Shown piece after piece: positions 53,450 to 63,421 of a DNA stretch of 64,000 bases. The DNA is from Lachnospiraceae bacterium (GTDB lineage Bacteria > Bacillota > Clostridia > Lachnospirales > Lachnospiraceae). Made by a program: the position numbers and the translations under genes. Location of the stretch: positions 82,702 to 146,701 of the forward strand of contig CAJTCY010000001.1 in the NCBI GenBank assembly GCA_910575075.1. Reading direction: 5' to 3'. The notes under the pieces are model-generated. The model was not told where the DNA came from. It saw nothing but the letters and a program-made list of their open reading frames with translations, and did not search any database. The number at the start of each line of letters is the position of its first letter. The stretch's first letter is position 1.

Positions 53450-54265
53450 ATGTGGAAAACCATGGCAAAGGCGAAAGCCTTTATTGAAAAATGCAGAGAG
53501 GATAATATCAGTGCTTTTGCGGCACAGTCAGCATTTTTTATTGTGCTGTCTTTGATCCCTTTTATCATGTTGTTTATTTCTCTGGTGCAGTATACACCGG
53601 TAACGAAAAGCATGATAATGGATACGATTAATCGTGTTATGCCTTCCTATATTTCCCCTTTTTTGATTGGGATTATCAATGAAATGTATCAAAATTCCAT
53701 TGGGCTGGTGTCAGCGGCAGCGGTGGCTGCCGTTTGGTCGGCGGCCAAAGGAATTCAGTATCTGACTAATGGACTGAACCGCGTGTATGATATTGAGGAG
53801 ACACGAAACTGGGTTTTGCTGCGGTTTCGGGCTATTTTATATACGTTGATGCTTATTATTGCCATTGTTGCATCACTGGTGCTCATGGTGTTTGGGAACA
53901 GCCTTCAGCATCTAATTGTCCAGTACCTTCCAATTGCCGCGCATATCACTCAGGGGATTTTAAAACTGCGGTCTCTGATTCTGATGGCTGTCCTGATGTT
54001 GTTTTTCTGTATGCTGTTTAAGATGCTGCCCAACCGTAAAGCTACGATCAGAAGCCAGATTCCAGGGAGCGCTATGGGAGCCGTGGGCTGGTCTCTTTTG
54101 TCTTTTGGAATTTCTGTATACGTAGATTATTTTCACGGATTTTCTATGTATGGAAGCCTGACAACCATCATTCTTGTGATGCTGTGGCTGTATTTTGGAA
54201 TTTATATTCTGCTGATTTGCGCGGAAATTAATGATATATATGAAGAATATTCCAATACCCAATGA
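53450..54265 (+). CDS. YihY/BrkB-family membrane protein
   Basis: 271 residues, about six membrane segments. Family marks: DNISAFAAQSAFFIVLSLIP near 18-37, WSAAKGIQYLTNGLNRVYDI near 98 and YGSLTTIILVMLWLYFGIYI near the end. Once annotated as RNase BN, now regarded as a membrane protein of unclear role. Begins 2 bases after the SpoIID-domain gene, indicating coupling. Confidence 0.88.
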   Translation: MWKTMAKAKAFIEKCREDNISAFAAQSAFFIVLSLIPFIMLFISLVQYTPVTKSMIMDTINRVMPSYISPFLIGIINEMYQNSIGLVSAAAVAAVWSAAKGIQYLTNGLNRVYDIEETRNWVLLRFRAILYTLMLIIAIVASLVLMVFGNSLQHLIVQYLPIAAHITQGILKLRSLILMAVLMLFFCMLFKMLPNRKATIRSQIPGSAMGAVGWSLLSFGISVYVDYFHGFSMYGSLTTIILVMLWLYFGIYILLICAEINDIYEEYSNTQ

Positions 54266-54376
54266 GAATTTTGTGCTTTTTTATGAATGTTTGAGCGGTT
54301 TTAGGAAAAAATTAAGGAGATTTTTACTGAAAATTAAAAGAAATTACGATTTATATAGTGAATTTTGATGATTTTG

Positions 54377-54405
54377 TTGACGCCTTACAGGATTGGTGCT
54401 AAGCT
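54377..54405 (+). promoter_or_regulatory. Possible promoter of the secreted paralogue pair
   Basis: TTGACG at 54377-54382, 17-base spacer, TAAGCT at 54400-54405. Confidence 0.5.
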
Positions 54406-54461
54406 GTTATTAAGATAGATATGAGAGCCGATTAGAACCAAGATGAAAAGAGGAAATTAAA

Positions 54462-55982
54462 ATGATGAAGAAAATAGCAGCCCTTATTTGCAGCATAATT
54501 TTGACCGCAGACTGCCTGGGAGTTCATTTGGGAGATCTTCATGCGGCTTCCCCTGACACAGGAAATGATGCGGTATGGAATGTGGTAAGCGCGGAGGACG
54601 GAAGAAAGGGAAACCGTATCAGCGGCGGAATCCAGGCATTGGAGATTGGAGAAACGGCAGAGGATAAGATTTTGTCTGCAGACGAAGGACGGCAGTATCA
54701 GTTCACTTTAAGACGTTCTGGAAAGCTGACGGTTTATCTGGAAGGAGATAATAAGGCGCTGTCAGGAAATTTGACAGATCAGAAGGGGAAAAGCTGGGTA
54801 CCGCGGAGCAGTACTGCAAGAGGAACCTATACCTGGCAATTGAAGAAAGGGACTTATTATTACCAGGTTTCTGCAGCAAAAAATACAGAAGTTCCGGCCG
54901 CAGGACTGGATTACGCACTCACAGTAAAATTTAAGTCTGCAAGAGCCAAATATGAAGATAATACAACGAGGAAAAAGGCGGCAAAATTGCCCTTGAATAA
55001 GGTGTTATATGGACATTTGGCACAGAATGCGCCTTCTGAGTATTTTAAATTTACTTTGAAAAAAATGGCTCCCATTGCCATTTCCCTTGATACGCAGATT
55101 GATGAGAAAACACCGGAAACTTTTGTTGTCTCTTTATACAATGAAGATGGAACCTTGCTTGGAGATTGGGAAAACCCTGACTGGTTATCATATGATGATA
55201 GCTGGTATGGAAGCTGGATTGAAGAGGAGGGCGGCACTTACCAGGGGCTGACCGGGACTTTAGAGGCGGGCACTTATTATGTAGGCGTAACAGTGAAGCG
55301 GGATGAAAGCGGCAAGGTGCCAAATTCGGCTCGGTACGGCAAATTTGCCATTCATGCAAAGTCCTGGCAATTGCCGGTTGCACTGAAATTATCTTATAAT
55401 AAAGCAGAATATACCGGGAAGAAATTAAAACTTCCCAAGATAACTTTAACGGAATATCCGAATTCCCCTTATTATAAAGACGGGCTGCCTATGTATAAAT
55501 CTCGATATGATGTAAAAGATTATGATACCATATTTGATCTGGAAACCGGAAAAGTATTGAGGAAAATAAGAAAGATTGGAAAATATTGCTTTATGACGGG
55601 AGGTGACTGGCCAAAGACAACTCTTTCAACATACGGGAGCGCAAGATATGCATATGCCGTCTTTACAGTCACTCCCGTACAGGGAAAGATTAAGCGTGTA
55701 AACAGCAAAAAAAAGGGACAGATACAGATGGTTTTACAGAAAGACACATTGTCAACGGGCTATGAAATCCAGATTGCTAGGGACAAGAAATTCAAAAAAT
55801 CCAGAAAAACAATCAAATCATCAGAAACCAGGGAAACCATGAAAGGATTGCTGTCCGGCAAGAAGTATTACATAAGAGTGAGAAATTATAAAGACGTAGA
55901 AATCAGCTATTGTACTGGGGCAAGTGTCCAAGAATCCATATATGGAAAATGGAGCCGTACAAAAGAAATTGTATGTAAATGA
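54462..55982 (+). CDS. Secreted protein with prepeptidase-like and fibronectin-like domains, copy 1
   Basis: 506 residues. Signal peptide about 1-28 (AALICSIILTADCLG). Two beta-sandwich segments (about 60-155 and 165-300), each with an ADEGRQYQFTLRRSGKLTVY- or GHLAQNAPSEYFKFTLKKMA-like core and a LEAGTYYVGV end, recall bacterial prepeptidase C-terminal domains. The C-terminal 95 residues (TGYEIQIARDKKFKKSRKTI, SGKKYYIRVRNYKD) look like fibronectin type III. No wall-sorting motif. AAGAGGAAATTAA precedes the ATG. Close paralogue of the next gene. Role unknown, surface or secreted. Confidence 0.7.
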   Translation: MMKKIAALICSIILTADCLGVHLGDLHAASPDTGNDAVWNVVSAEDGRKGNRISGGIQALEIGETAEDKILSADEGRQYQFTLRRSGKLTVYLEGDNKALSGNLTDQKGKSWVPRSSTARGTYTWQLKKGTYYYQVSAAKNTEVPAAGLDYALTVKFKSARAKYEDNTTRKKAAKLPLNKVLYGHLAQNAPSEYFKFTLKKMAPIAISLDTQIDEKTPETFVVSLYNEDGTLLGDWENPDWLSYDDSWYGSWIEEEGGTYQGLTGTLEAGTYYVGVTVKRDESGKVPNSARYGKFAIHAKSWQLPVALKLSYNKAEYTGKKLKLPKITLTEYPNSPYYKDGLPMYKSRYDVKDYDTIFDLETGKVLRKIRKIGKYCFMTGGDWPKTTLSTYGSARYAYAVFTVTPVQGKIKRVNSKKKGQIQMVLQKDTLSTGYEIQIARDKKFKKSRKTIKSSETRETMKGLLSGKKYYIRVRNYKDVEISYCTGASVQESIYGKWSRTKEIVCK

Positions 55983-56004
55983 CAGAATAAGCGGGAGGAG
56001 GAGG

Positions 56005-57468
56005 ATGCAAGTGAGAAAACATAAAATAACGGCATTTATCTGTGCAGTGATTCTGTCCGTGAATTGCCTGGGATGGCATGTGGAAACCATGGCATCATCC
56101 TTTGTAACAACGGATGATGCAGCTAATAATGAAGATACGGTTGAGGAACTTGAATTTGGAAAAGATATGGAGGGACAGCTTTCACCGGCATTATCTGGAA
56201 AGCGTTACCGGATTCAATTGAAAACTTCCGGAAAACTCACTGTGTATTTGACAGGAAAGCAGAAAGAGGTGACAGGATGCCTCACAGACCAGAATGGAAG
56301 CGTATGGAATCCTGTTGGAGAAGCAAAAAAAGGGGAATTTATTTATCAGTTAAAGAGCGGAACCTATCATTATCAGGTTCGTGCAGCAAAAGAGAGCGAA
56401 ATTCAGCAGTCAGGCCTGGATTATGCCATTTCGGCAAAATTTCAGTCGGCAGAGGCCAAGTATGAGAATAATTCGACACGGGAGAAAGCGGCAAAACTTC
56501 CTTTGAAAAAAATATTTTACGGACATCTGGCACAGAATGATCCATATGAATATTATAAAATTACATTAAAAAGGATGTCTTTTTTGGAAGTATCCATCAA
56601 TACTTCTGTTGCAGAAATGGGCGAGGCTCCAGAGAGTTTCGAAGTATCTTTGTACGATAAAAAGGGCAGAGAGCTTTGTAGTTCGATAAGTCCAGACTAT
56701 ATTCATACATATGATGAAAACGCAGAAGATGAGTATAATGAAAGCGGTTGGATTATGAATGGGGTGACAGAGGTTTTAGAGGCTGGCACATATTATATAA
56801 GGGTCAGGGTTTATGATGATAAGAACAGCAAAGAACCTCCCAGATATGGAAGATATAAAATACATGCAAGTATGTATCCCCTGGCTGCTTCCATAAAATT
56901 ATCACGATATAGTGCTGAATACACAGGAAAGAAGATTAAACCTCCCAAAGTTTTTGTTAAAGAATATCCCAAGGCCATGTATTATGACGACAGAGCGCCG
57001 TATGAGCCGGAAGATTATTGCAATATTATCAATATGCGTTATTCTGAGAGTGCGAAATATATAAAAGACATTGGAAGATATAAGATTACCGACCAGGGAA
57101 TCTCCACCAGCGGTTACCGGGTAGATGGTTCTTATGCTTACGCCATTTTTACGGTAACTCCGGTGCAGGGGAAGATAAATCGGCTAACCAGCAAAAAGCC
57201 AGGCCGGATTCAGGTGTTATGTAAAAAAGACAGGCAGTCTTCCGGTTACGAGATTCAGATTGCCAGAGATAAGAAGTTTAAGAAATCCAGGCAAACGATA
57301 GATACTAAGAAAACTAAACAGACAATTAAAGGACTCTCTTCTGGGAAAAAATATTATATCAGGGTAAGGAATTATAAAGCTGTGGAGACGGAGTATTGTT
57401 TCTTGTATGGGGTCAAAGAAAAGATTTACGGCAAATGGAGTAAAGCAAAAACGATTGTGTGCAAATAG
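56005..57468 (+). CDS. Secreted protein with prepeptidase-like and fibronectin-like domains, copy 2
   Basis: 487 residues from ATG 56005; GTG 56011 is an alternative, as GGAGGAGGAGG sits directly ahead. Signal peptide about 5-28 (ITAFICAVILSVNCLG). Same architecture as the gene 22 bases upstream, with shared blocks such as YENNSTREKAAKLPLKKIFY, YGHLAQN, AYAIFTVTPVQGKI and GYEIQIARDKKFKKSR. Divergence is moderate, so the duplication is not recent. Both end ...IVCK. Probably cotranscribed and related in function. Confidence 0.7.
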   Translation: MQVRKHKITAFICAVILSVNCLGWHVETMASSFVTTDDAANNEDTVEELEFGKDMEGQLSPALSGKRYRIQLKTSGKLTVYLTGKQKEVTGCLTDQNGSVWNPVGEAKKGEFIYQLKSGTYHYQVRAAKESEIQQSGLDYAISAKFQSAEAKYENNSTREKAAKLPLKKIFYGHLAQNDPYEYYKITLKRMSFLEVSINTSVAEMGEAPESFEVSLYDKKGRELCSSISPDYIHTYDENAEDEYNESGWIMNGVTEVLEAGTYYIRVRVYDDKNSKEPPRYGRYKIHASMYPLAASIKLSRYSAEYTGKKIKPPKVFVKEYPKAMYYDDRAPYEPEDYCNIINMRYSESAKYIKDIGRYKITDQGISTSGYRVDGSYAYAIFTVTPVQGKINRLTSKKPGRIQVLCKKDRQSSGYEIQIARDKKFKKSRQTIDTKKTKQTIKGLSSGKKYYIRVRNYKAVETEYCFLYGVKEKIYGKWSKAKTIVCK

Positions 57469-57508
57469 CTGGAAATTTATCTGGCAATGAAAATAAACGA
57501 AAAAATAC

Positions 57509-57537
57509 TTGCAGTTTTTTAAATCAGGTGTTAGAAT
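57509..57537 (+). promoter_or_regulatory. Promoter of the pheST T-box leader
   Basis: TTGCAG at 57509-57514, 17-base spacer, TAGAAT at 57532-57537. Confidence 0.7.
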
Positions 57538-57543
57538 AGTACC

Positions 57544-57816
57544 CGATAATATGGAAAGGCCAGGAAGGTGTTCAGTAGAGAGCTGTACTGCTTACAGAGA
57601 GAGAGGATCATCGGCTGCAAATCCTCTTAAGAAAAGGCAGAGATCGAATTTCCCACCGGAGCCGCATATCTGAACATGACTGTTGATGTGAAACGGAAGT
57701 AGGATATGACGTTTTTGCACGTTACGCAAATACGAGTGCCTGAAGATAAGTTATCCTCAGGAATCAGGGTGGTACCGCGGATTTTTCGTCCCTATGCATT
57801 TGCATAGGGACTTTTT
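57544..57816 (+). ncRNA. T-box riboswitch, presumably tRNA-Phe responsive
   Basis: Ahead of pheS. GTTCAG (57569-57574) and CTGAAC close stem I. The T-box sequence AGGGTGGTACCGCG is at 57766-57779, its TGG pairing with uncharged tRNA NCCA, followed by the intrinsic terminator. A UUC (Phe) triplet at 57650-57652 on the 3' side of stem I is the likely specifier. Uncharged tRNA-Phe would promote read-through into pheST. Confidence 0.92.
57788..57816 (+). terminator. T-box attenuator terminator
   Basis: GTCCCTATGCA and TGCATAGGGAC with a tight loop, followed by TTTTT. Confidence 0.9.
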
Positions 57817-57887
57817 ATCTTATAGGAAAGACCTTGCCACACTGAAAAGTAAAAGTATCTTTCTTTTATCACAGAATGGAGGAAACT

Positions 57888-58907
57888 ATGAAAGAAAAAC
57901 TGGAACAAATTAAAAAAGAAGCAATCCGTGAAATTCAAAATTCTGACGGGCTTGCAAAATTAAATGATGTAAGAGTTGCATTTCTCGGCAAAAAGGGCGA
58001 GCTGACAGCAGTGCTTAAGAGTATGAAAGACGTGCTGCCGGAAGAACGTCCTGTAGTGGGGCAGCTGGTGAATGAGACAAGACAGAGTATTGAGCGGCTC
58101 ATTGAGGAGACCAAGACTAAATTGGAAGCGGCAGAACGTGAGGTAAAATTAAAGCAGGAAGTAATTGATGTTACGCTTCCCGCAAGAAAGAACCGGGTAG
58201 GACACCGCCATCCCAATATCATTGCCTTAGAAGAGGTAGAGCGTATTTTTGTGGGAATGGGGTATGAGGTAGTGGAAGGCCCGGAAGTGGAATATGATTA
58301 TTACAATTTTGAGGCTTTGAATATCCCTGCAAACCATCCGGCAAAGGATGAGCAGGACACATTTTATATCAACGATAAAATTGTGCTGCGTACACAAACG
58401 TCACCAGTTCAGGTGCGTGAGATGGAAAAGGGAAAATTGCCGATCCGTATGATCGCACCAGGCAGGGTGTTCCGTTCGGATGAGGTGGACGCCACCCATT
58501 CACCTTCTTTTCATCAGATAGAGGGGCTGGTGGTGGATAAAAACATTACGTTTGCCGATCTAAAGGGCACGCTTGCAGAGTTTGCCAGAGAATTATTTGG
58601 AGAAGGTACGAAAGTGAAATTCCGTCCGCATCATTTCCCATTTACAGAGCCAAGCGCTGAGGTGGATGTGACCTGCTTTAAATGCGGCGGCAAGGGATGC
58701 CGGTTTTGTAAAGGTTCTGGCTGGATTGAAATTTTAGGCTGCGGCATGGTGCATCCTAGAGTACTGAAAATGAGCGGCATTGATCCGGAGGAATATTCAG
58801 GATTTGCTTTTGGCGTAGGCTTGGAGCGAATTGCACTGCTCAAATATGAGATTGACGATATGCGCCTTTTGTATGAAAACGACTATCGTTTCTTGAAACA
58901 GTTTTAA
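57888..58907 (+). CDS. pheS: Phenylalanine-tRNA ligase alpha subunit
   Basis: 339 residues, standard. N-terminal coiled coil (about 1-90), then the class II catalytic core: [20 protein letters not shown], motif 2 [20 protein letters not shown] and motif 3 [16 protein letters not shown]. Four cysteines in [14 protein letters not shown] make a zinc-like site. Charges tRNA-Phe as an alpha2beta2 enzyme with PheT. The ATG at 57888 has GGAGG ahead; the ATG at 57876 has none. Confidence 0.97.
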   Translation: MKEKLEQIKKEAIREIQNSDGLAKLNDVRVAFLGKKGELTAVLKSMKDVLPEERPVVGQLVNETRQSIERLIEETKTKLEAAEREVKLKQEVIDVTLPARKNRVGHRHPNIIALEEVERIFVGMGYEVVEGPEVEYDYYNFEALNIPANHPAKDEQDTFYINDKIVLRTQTSPVQVREMEKGKLPIRMIAPGRVFRSDEVDATHSPSFHQIEGLVVDKNITFADLKGTLAEFARELFGEGTKVKFRPHHFPFTEPSAEVDVTCFKCGGKGCRFCKGSGWIEILGCGMVHPRVLKMSGIDPEEYSGFAFGVGLERIALLKYEIDDMRLLYENDYRFLKQF

Positions 58908-58944
58908 TTACGACAGAGCAAAAAGAAGAAAGGATTGATGAATT

Positions 58945-61365
58945 ATGAATACATCATTATCATGGATCAAAGCCTATGTGCCGGATTTGGATGTGACGGC
59001 ACAGGAATATACAGACGCAATGACTCTTTCCGGTTCCAAGGTGGAGGGATATGAGAAACTGGATGCAGATTTGGATCAGATTGTGGTTGGACAGATTACA
59101 AAAATTGAAAAACATCCGGACGCAGATAAATTGGTGGTATGCCAGGTAAATGTGGGAACTGGGGAAGATATCCAGATTGTGACAGGCGCCTCTAATGTGA
59201 GAGAGGGAAATAAAGTTCCCGTGGTTTTGGACGGCGGGCGTGTAGCTGGCGGCCATGACGGCAAAAAAACACCTGGCGGAATTAAAATCAAAAAAGGAAA
59301 GCTTCGCGGAGTGCCCTCAAACGGTATGATGTGCTCGATTGAAGAGCTGGGATCTGACAGAGAGATGTATCCGGAAGCGCCAGAGGAAGGGATTTACATT
59401 TTTGGAGAAGACGCAGTTGTGGGAGAGAATGCAGTAACAGCGCTGGGACTGGATGACGTGGTATTCGAATATGAGATTACTTCAAATCGTGTCGACTGTT
59501 TCGGAGTGCTTGGACTGGCAAGAGAAGCGGCAGCGACGTTTCACAAAGAATTCAAACCTCCGGTAGTGACAAAGACCGGCAATGAGGAAGATGTCAATGA
59601 TTATGTGAAGGTCACAGTCAAGGATACCGAACTTTGTCCCCGGTATTGTGCGAGAGTAGTGAAAAATATCAAGATTGCGCCTTCGCCAAAGTGGATGCAG
59701 CGCCGTTTAGCATCCCAGGGAATCCGCCCAATCAATAACATCGTCGATATTACGAATTATGTGATGGAAGAATACGGACAGCCCATGCATGCATATGACC
59801 TCGATACCATTGCCGGTAAGGAGATTGTGGTGCGCCGTGCGGCTGAAAATGAGAAATTTGTGACTCTGGATGGTCAGGAGCGTACCATGGATGATTCGGT
59901 ACTGATGATCTGTGACGGGGAAAAGGCCGTAGGTATCGCAGGAATTATGGGAGGAGAAAATTCCATGATTACAGACGATGTGCAGACCATGCTTTTTGAA
60001 GCAGCATGCTTTGACGGGACCAATATTCGCCTCTCCAGCAAGAAGATCGGCCTGAGGACAGACGCTTCCGGTAAATTTGAAAAAGGATTAGATCCCAACA
60101 ACGCTATAGATGCGATTAACCGCGCCTGCCAGCTTATCGAAGAGCTGGAAGCCGGAGAAGTTGTGGGAGGCGTTGTGGATGTTTATGGAAAAGTGAAAGA
60201 AGGAAGACGGATACCCTTTGACGCTCAGAAAGTAAATCAGTTATTGGGAACAGAGATTGAGAAAGAAACCATGATCGGCTATTTTAAAAAGATTGATCTG
60301 GATTATGATTTCGATAAAGAGGAAGTACTCGTGCCTTCCTGGAGACAGGATCTGGAATGTCTGGCCGATATGGCGGAAGAAGTGGCGAGATTCTATGGAT
60401 ATGACAATATTCCGACTTCCCTGCCCAAAGGAGAGGCCACCACAGGAAAATTGTCCTTTAAAATGCGGGTGGAAGAAGTGGCGAGAGAAACCGCAGAATT
60501 CTGCGGTTTCAGCCAGGGTATGACCTATTCCTTTGAAAGCCCCAAAGTGTTTGACAAACTGCTGATTCCTGAGGACAGCCAGCTTCGCAGAACGGTTGTA
60601 ATTTCTAATCCGCTGGGAGAAGATTTCAGAATTATGCGCACGGTTTCCCTGCATGGAATGCTGACTTCGCTTTCCACGAATTTTAACCGAAGAAATAAGA
60701 ATGTCCGTCTCTATGAGCTGGGAAATATTTATCTGCCGAAGCAGATTCCTGTGACAGAACTTCCAGAGGAGCGTATGCAGTTTACCCTGGGCATGTATGG
60801 AGAAGGTGATTTTTATGTAATGAAAGGTGTGGTGGAAGAATTTTTTGACAAAGCAGGGCTTCATGAGAGAGCGGGCTATGATCCTAACGCCGGAAAACCT
60901 TTTCTGCATCCAGGCAGGCAGGCCAATATTCTGTATGGCCAAGAAGTGGTGGGATATCTGGGAGAAATTCATCCGCAGGTGGCAGATAATTATGCGATCA
61001 AGGAGCGTGTCTATGTAGCGGTGATTGATATGCCCAAAATTACAGAGCTGGCAAGCTTTGACCGTAAATACCAGGGAATTGCCAAATTCCCGGCAGTGAC
61101 CCGTGACATCAGCATGGTGATGCCGAAGAACATTTTGGCAGGCGAGGTGGAAAAAGTGTTCGACACCAGAGGCGGCCAGTATCTGGAAAGCTATGAGCTG
61201 TTTGATATTTATGAGGGAAGCCAGATTCAGGCTGGTTATAAATCGCTGGCATATTCTCTGACCTTCCGGGCGAAAGACAAAACGCTGGAAGAGGCAGATT
61301 ATGCCCCTGCCATGGATAAAATCGTAAAAAATCTGGAAGAATTGGGAATTGAGCTGAGAAAGTAA
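58945..61365 (+). CDS. pheT: Phenylalanine-tRNA ligase beta subunit
   Basis: 806 residues, full length. In order: EMAP-like tRNA-binding domain (about 40-150, [15 protein letters not shown]), B3/B4 editing domain (about 210-380), B5 (about 405-475), catalytic-like core, and the C-terminal anticodon-binding FDX-ACB domain ([17 protein letters not shown] onward). AGAAAGGATTGATGAATT precedes the ATG, 37 bases after pheS. Confidence 0.97.
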   Translation: MNTSLSWIKAYVPDLDVTAQEYTDAMTLSGSKVEGYEKLDADLDQIVVGQITKIEKHPDADKLVVCQVNVGTGEDIQIVTGASNVREGNKVPVVLDGGRVAGGHDGKKTPGGIKIKKGKLRGVPSNGMMCSIEELGSDREMYPEAPEEGIYIFGEDAVVGENAVTALGLDDVVFEYEITSNRVDCFGVLGLAREAAATFHKEFKPPVVTKTGNEEDVNDYVKVTVKDTELCPRYCARVVKNIKIAPSPKWMQRRLASQGIRPINNIVDITNYVMEEYGQPMHAYDLDTIAGKEIVVRRAAENEKFVTLDGQERTMDDSVLMICDGEKAVGIAGIMGGENSMITDDVQTMLFEAACFDGTNIRLSSKKIGLRTDASGKFEKGLDPNNAIDAINRACQLIEELEAGEVVGGVVDVYGKVKEGRRIPFDAQKVNQLLGTEIEKETMIGYFKKIDLDYDFDKEEVLVPSWRQDLECLADMAEEVARFYGYDNIPTSLPKGEATTGKLSFKMRVEEVARETAEFCGFSQGMTYSFESPKVFDKLLIPEDSQLRRTVVISNPLGEDFRIMRTVSLHGMLTSLSTNFNRRNKNVRLYELGNIYLPKQIPVTELPEERMQFTLGMYGEGDFYVMKGVVEEFFDKAGLHERAGYDPNAGKPFLHPGRQANILYGQEVVGYLGEIHPQVADNYAIKERVYVAVIDMPKITELASFDRKYQGIAKFPAVTRDISMVMPKNILAGEVEKVFDTRGGQYLESYELFDIYEGSQIQAGYKSLAYSLTFRAKDKTLEEADYAPAMDKIVKNLEELGIELRK

Positions 61366-61373
61366 GGAAAGGT

Positions 61374-62432
61374 ATGAATGTAAAAGATTTTTATTATGAT
61401 CTGCCCAAAGAACTGATTGCACAGGATCCTCTTGCGGATCGTTCCAGTTCAAGGCTGCTTGTGCTGCACCAGGAAAGCGGAGAGCTGGAACATCGGCATT
61501 TTGCCGACATACTCGACTATTTGAAGCCAGAAGACTGTCTGGTTATCAATAATACGAAGGTGATTCCTGCCAGGCTTTTCGGAGAGCGGGAGAGTACACA
61601 GGCAAAAATAGAAATTCTGCTGTTAAAGAGAAAAGAAAAGGATTTGTGGGAGTGCCTGGTAAAACCCGGCAAAAAAGCGAAGCCAGGAACCCGGATTCTG
61701 TTTGGCGGAGGTCTTTTGACGGGAGAGATTATGGATGTGGTGGAGGATGGAAACCGTCTGATCCGCTTTGACTATGAGGGGATTTTTGAAGAAATTTTAG
61801 ATCGCCTCGGACAGATGCCCCTGCCTCCTTATATTACGCATCAGCTGAAAGATAAGAACCGTTATCAGACCGTGTATGCCAAATATGACGGTTCTGCGGC
61901 AGCGCCCACAGCCGGGCTTCATTTCACGCCAGAGCTTCTGCGGCAAATTCGTGCCAGAGGAATTCAGATTGCAGAAGTAACGCTCCATGTAGGACTGGGA
62001 ACGTTTCGCCCGGTAAAAGTGGAGCAGGTGCAGGAACATCATATGCATTCAGAGTATTTCCAGTTGGATGAAAAAGCGGCGGAAATTATCAATGAGACGA
62101 AAAGAAGGGGCGGCAGAGTGGTATGTGTAGGAACCACAAGCTGCCGTACCGTAGAATCTGCGGCGGCAAAGCTGAGAGAAGAAAATGTCTCCGGGGAAGG
62201 CAGTCAAACTTGGGTCAGACCCTGCAGCGGCTGGACGGACATTTTTATCTATCCAGGGTATCAATTTCAGATATTGGATGCATTGATCACGAATTTTCAT
62301 CTGCCGGAATCTACCCTGGTAATGCTGGTGGCGGCGCTCGCCGGGCGAGAGCGGATTCTCAGAGCCTATGAGACGGCAGTTGAGGAAGAGTATCGCTTTT
62401 TCAGTTTCGGAGATGCTATGCTCGTGATATGA
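61374..62432 (+). CDS. queA: tRNA preQ1(34) S-adenosylmethionine ribosyltransferase-isomerase
   Basis: 352 residues. Transfers and isomerises the ribosyl part of AdoMet onto preQ1 in tRNA, giving epoxyqueuosine, the substrate of QueH. Typical start [34 protein letters not shown] and [11 protein letters not shown] in the middle; [20 protein letters not shown] near the end. AAGGAAAGGT precedes the ATG, 8 bases after pheT. Confidence 0.96.
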   Translation: MNVKDFYYDLPKELIAQDPLADRSSSRLLVLHQESGELEHRHFADILDYLKPEDCLVINNTKVIPARLFGERESTQAKIEILLLKRKEKDLWECLVKPGKKAKPGTRILFGGGLLTGEIMDVVEDGNRLIRFDYEGIFEEILDRLGQMPLPPYITHQLKDKNRYQTVYAKYDGSAAAPTAGLHFTPELLRQIRARGIQIAEVTLHVGLGTFRPVKVEQVQEHHMHSEYFQLDEKAAEIINETKRRGGRVVCVGTTSCRTVESAAAKLREENVSGEGSQTWVRPCSGWTDIFIYPGYQFQILDALITNFHLPESTLVMLVAALAGRERILRAYETAVEEEYRFFSFGDAMLVI

Positions 62433-62449
62433 TTCAGTGAGGTGAGCCA

Positions 62450-63358
62450 ATGAAAATTGAGCGGATGATTGGAATTTTGTCAATTCTTTTACAGCGGGAC
62501 AAGGTGACAGCGCCCTATCTTGCAGAGAAATTTGAGGTTTCCCGCCGTACCATCCATCGGGATATTGATGCTCTCTGCGCTGCGGGTATTCCTCTTGTTA
62601 CGGAGCCGGGACAAAACGGCGGCGTCTCTATCATGGAGGGCTATAAAATTGACAGAACATTACTGAGTACTTCAGATATGCAGGCTATTTTGGCAGGGCT
62701 TCGGAGTTTGGACAGTGTAAGCGGTACCAACCGTTATGCCAGTCTAATGGAAAAGCTGTCGGTGGGCGCTTCCAATTTGCTTGCAGGCGACGCGCATATC
62801 TTGATTGATCTTTCTTCCTGGTATAAAGATTCTTTGTCTCCTAAAATAGAGCTGCTGCATGATGCGATTCTGACTGGGCGCAAGATTTCCTTTGCTTATT
62901 TTGCACCCGGAGGAGAAACGGAACGGACGGTTGAGCCGTATGACCTTATTTTCCAGTGGTCAAACTGGTATCTGTGGTGCTGGTGTGAGATACGGGAAGA
63001 TTTCCGGCTGTTTAAGCTGAGACGGATGACAAACCTGCAGGCAGGAGACCTATTTGAAAAACGTACCGCTCCGCTTCCTGATTTATCTCCCGCTCATATG
63101 TTTCCCAATTTGTACCAGGTAACAGCAAAGATCAAGCCCCAGTACAAGTGGCGGCTGATGGAAGAATATGGTCCGGAGAGCTTTACTGTCCAGCCAGATG
63201 GAACCTTGTTGTTTACATTTGGATTTACAGATAAAACAAGCATTATCGGGTGGATTATCTCTTTTGGCGGAGGCGCTGAACTTTTGGAACCGGCGGAGCT
63301 TCGCCAGGATATTTTATTATTTGCGGAGGAAATCCGACAAAAATATCTGCAATCATGA
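62450..63358 (+). CDS. YafY-like regulator (HTH plus WYL domain)
   Basis: 302 residues. N-terminal HTH_11 winged helix (YLAEKFEVSRRTIHRDIDAL, CAAGIPLVTEPGQNGGV) and a WYL domain (about 135-225, with SNWYLWCWCEIREDFRLFKL) thought to bind small ligands or nucleic acids. GAGGTGAGCC precedes the ATG, 17 bases after queA. Its probable partner is the next gene, a putative effector-binding protein. Confidence 0.9.
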   Translation: MKIERMIGILSILLQRDKVTAPYLAEKFEVSRRTIHRDIDALCAAGIPLVTEPGQNGGVSIMEGYKIDRTLLSTSDMQAILAGLRSLDSVSGTNRYASLMEKLSVGASNLLAGDAHILIDLSSWYKDSLSPKIELLHDAILTGRKISFAYFAPGGETERTVEPYDLIFQWSNWYLWCWCEIREDFRLFKLRRMTNLQAGDLFEKRTAPLPDLSPAHMFPNLYQVTAKIKPQYKWRLMEEYGPESFTVQPDGTLLFTFGFTDKTSIIGWIISFGGGAELLEPAELRQDILLFAEEIRQKYLQS

Positions 63359-63421
63359 CATACAGATGTCATGGTTGTTTTGCTAGAATAAGACTATCAA
63401 ATGAAAGGATGGTCTTATGAA

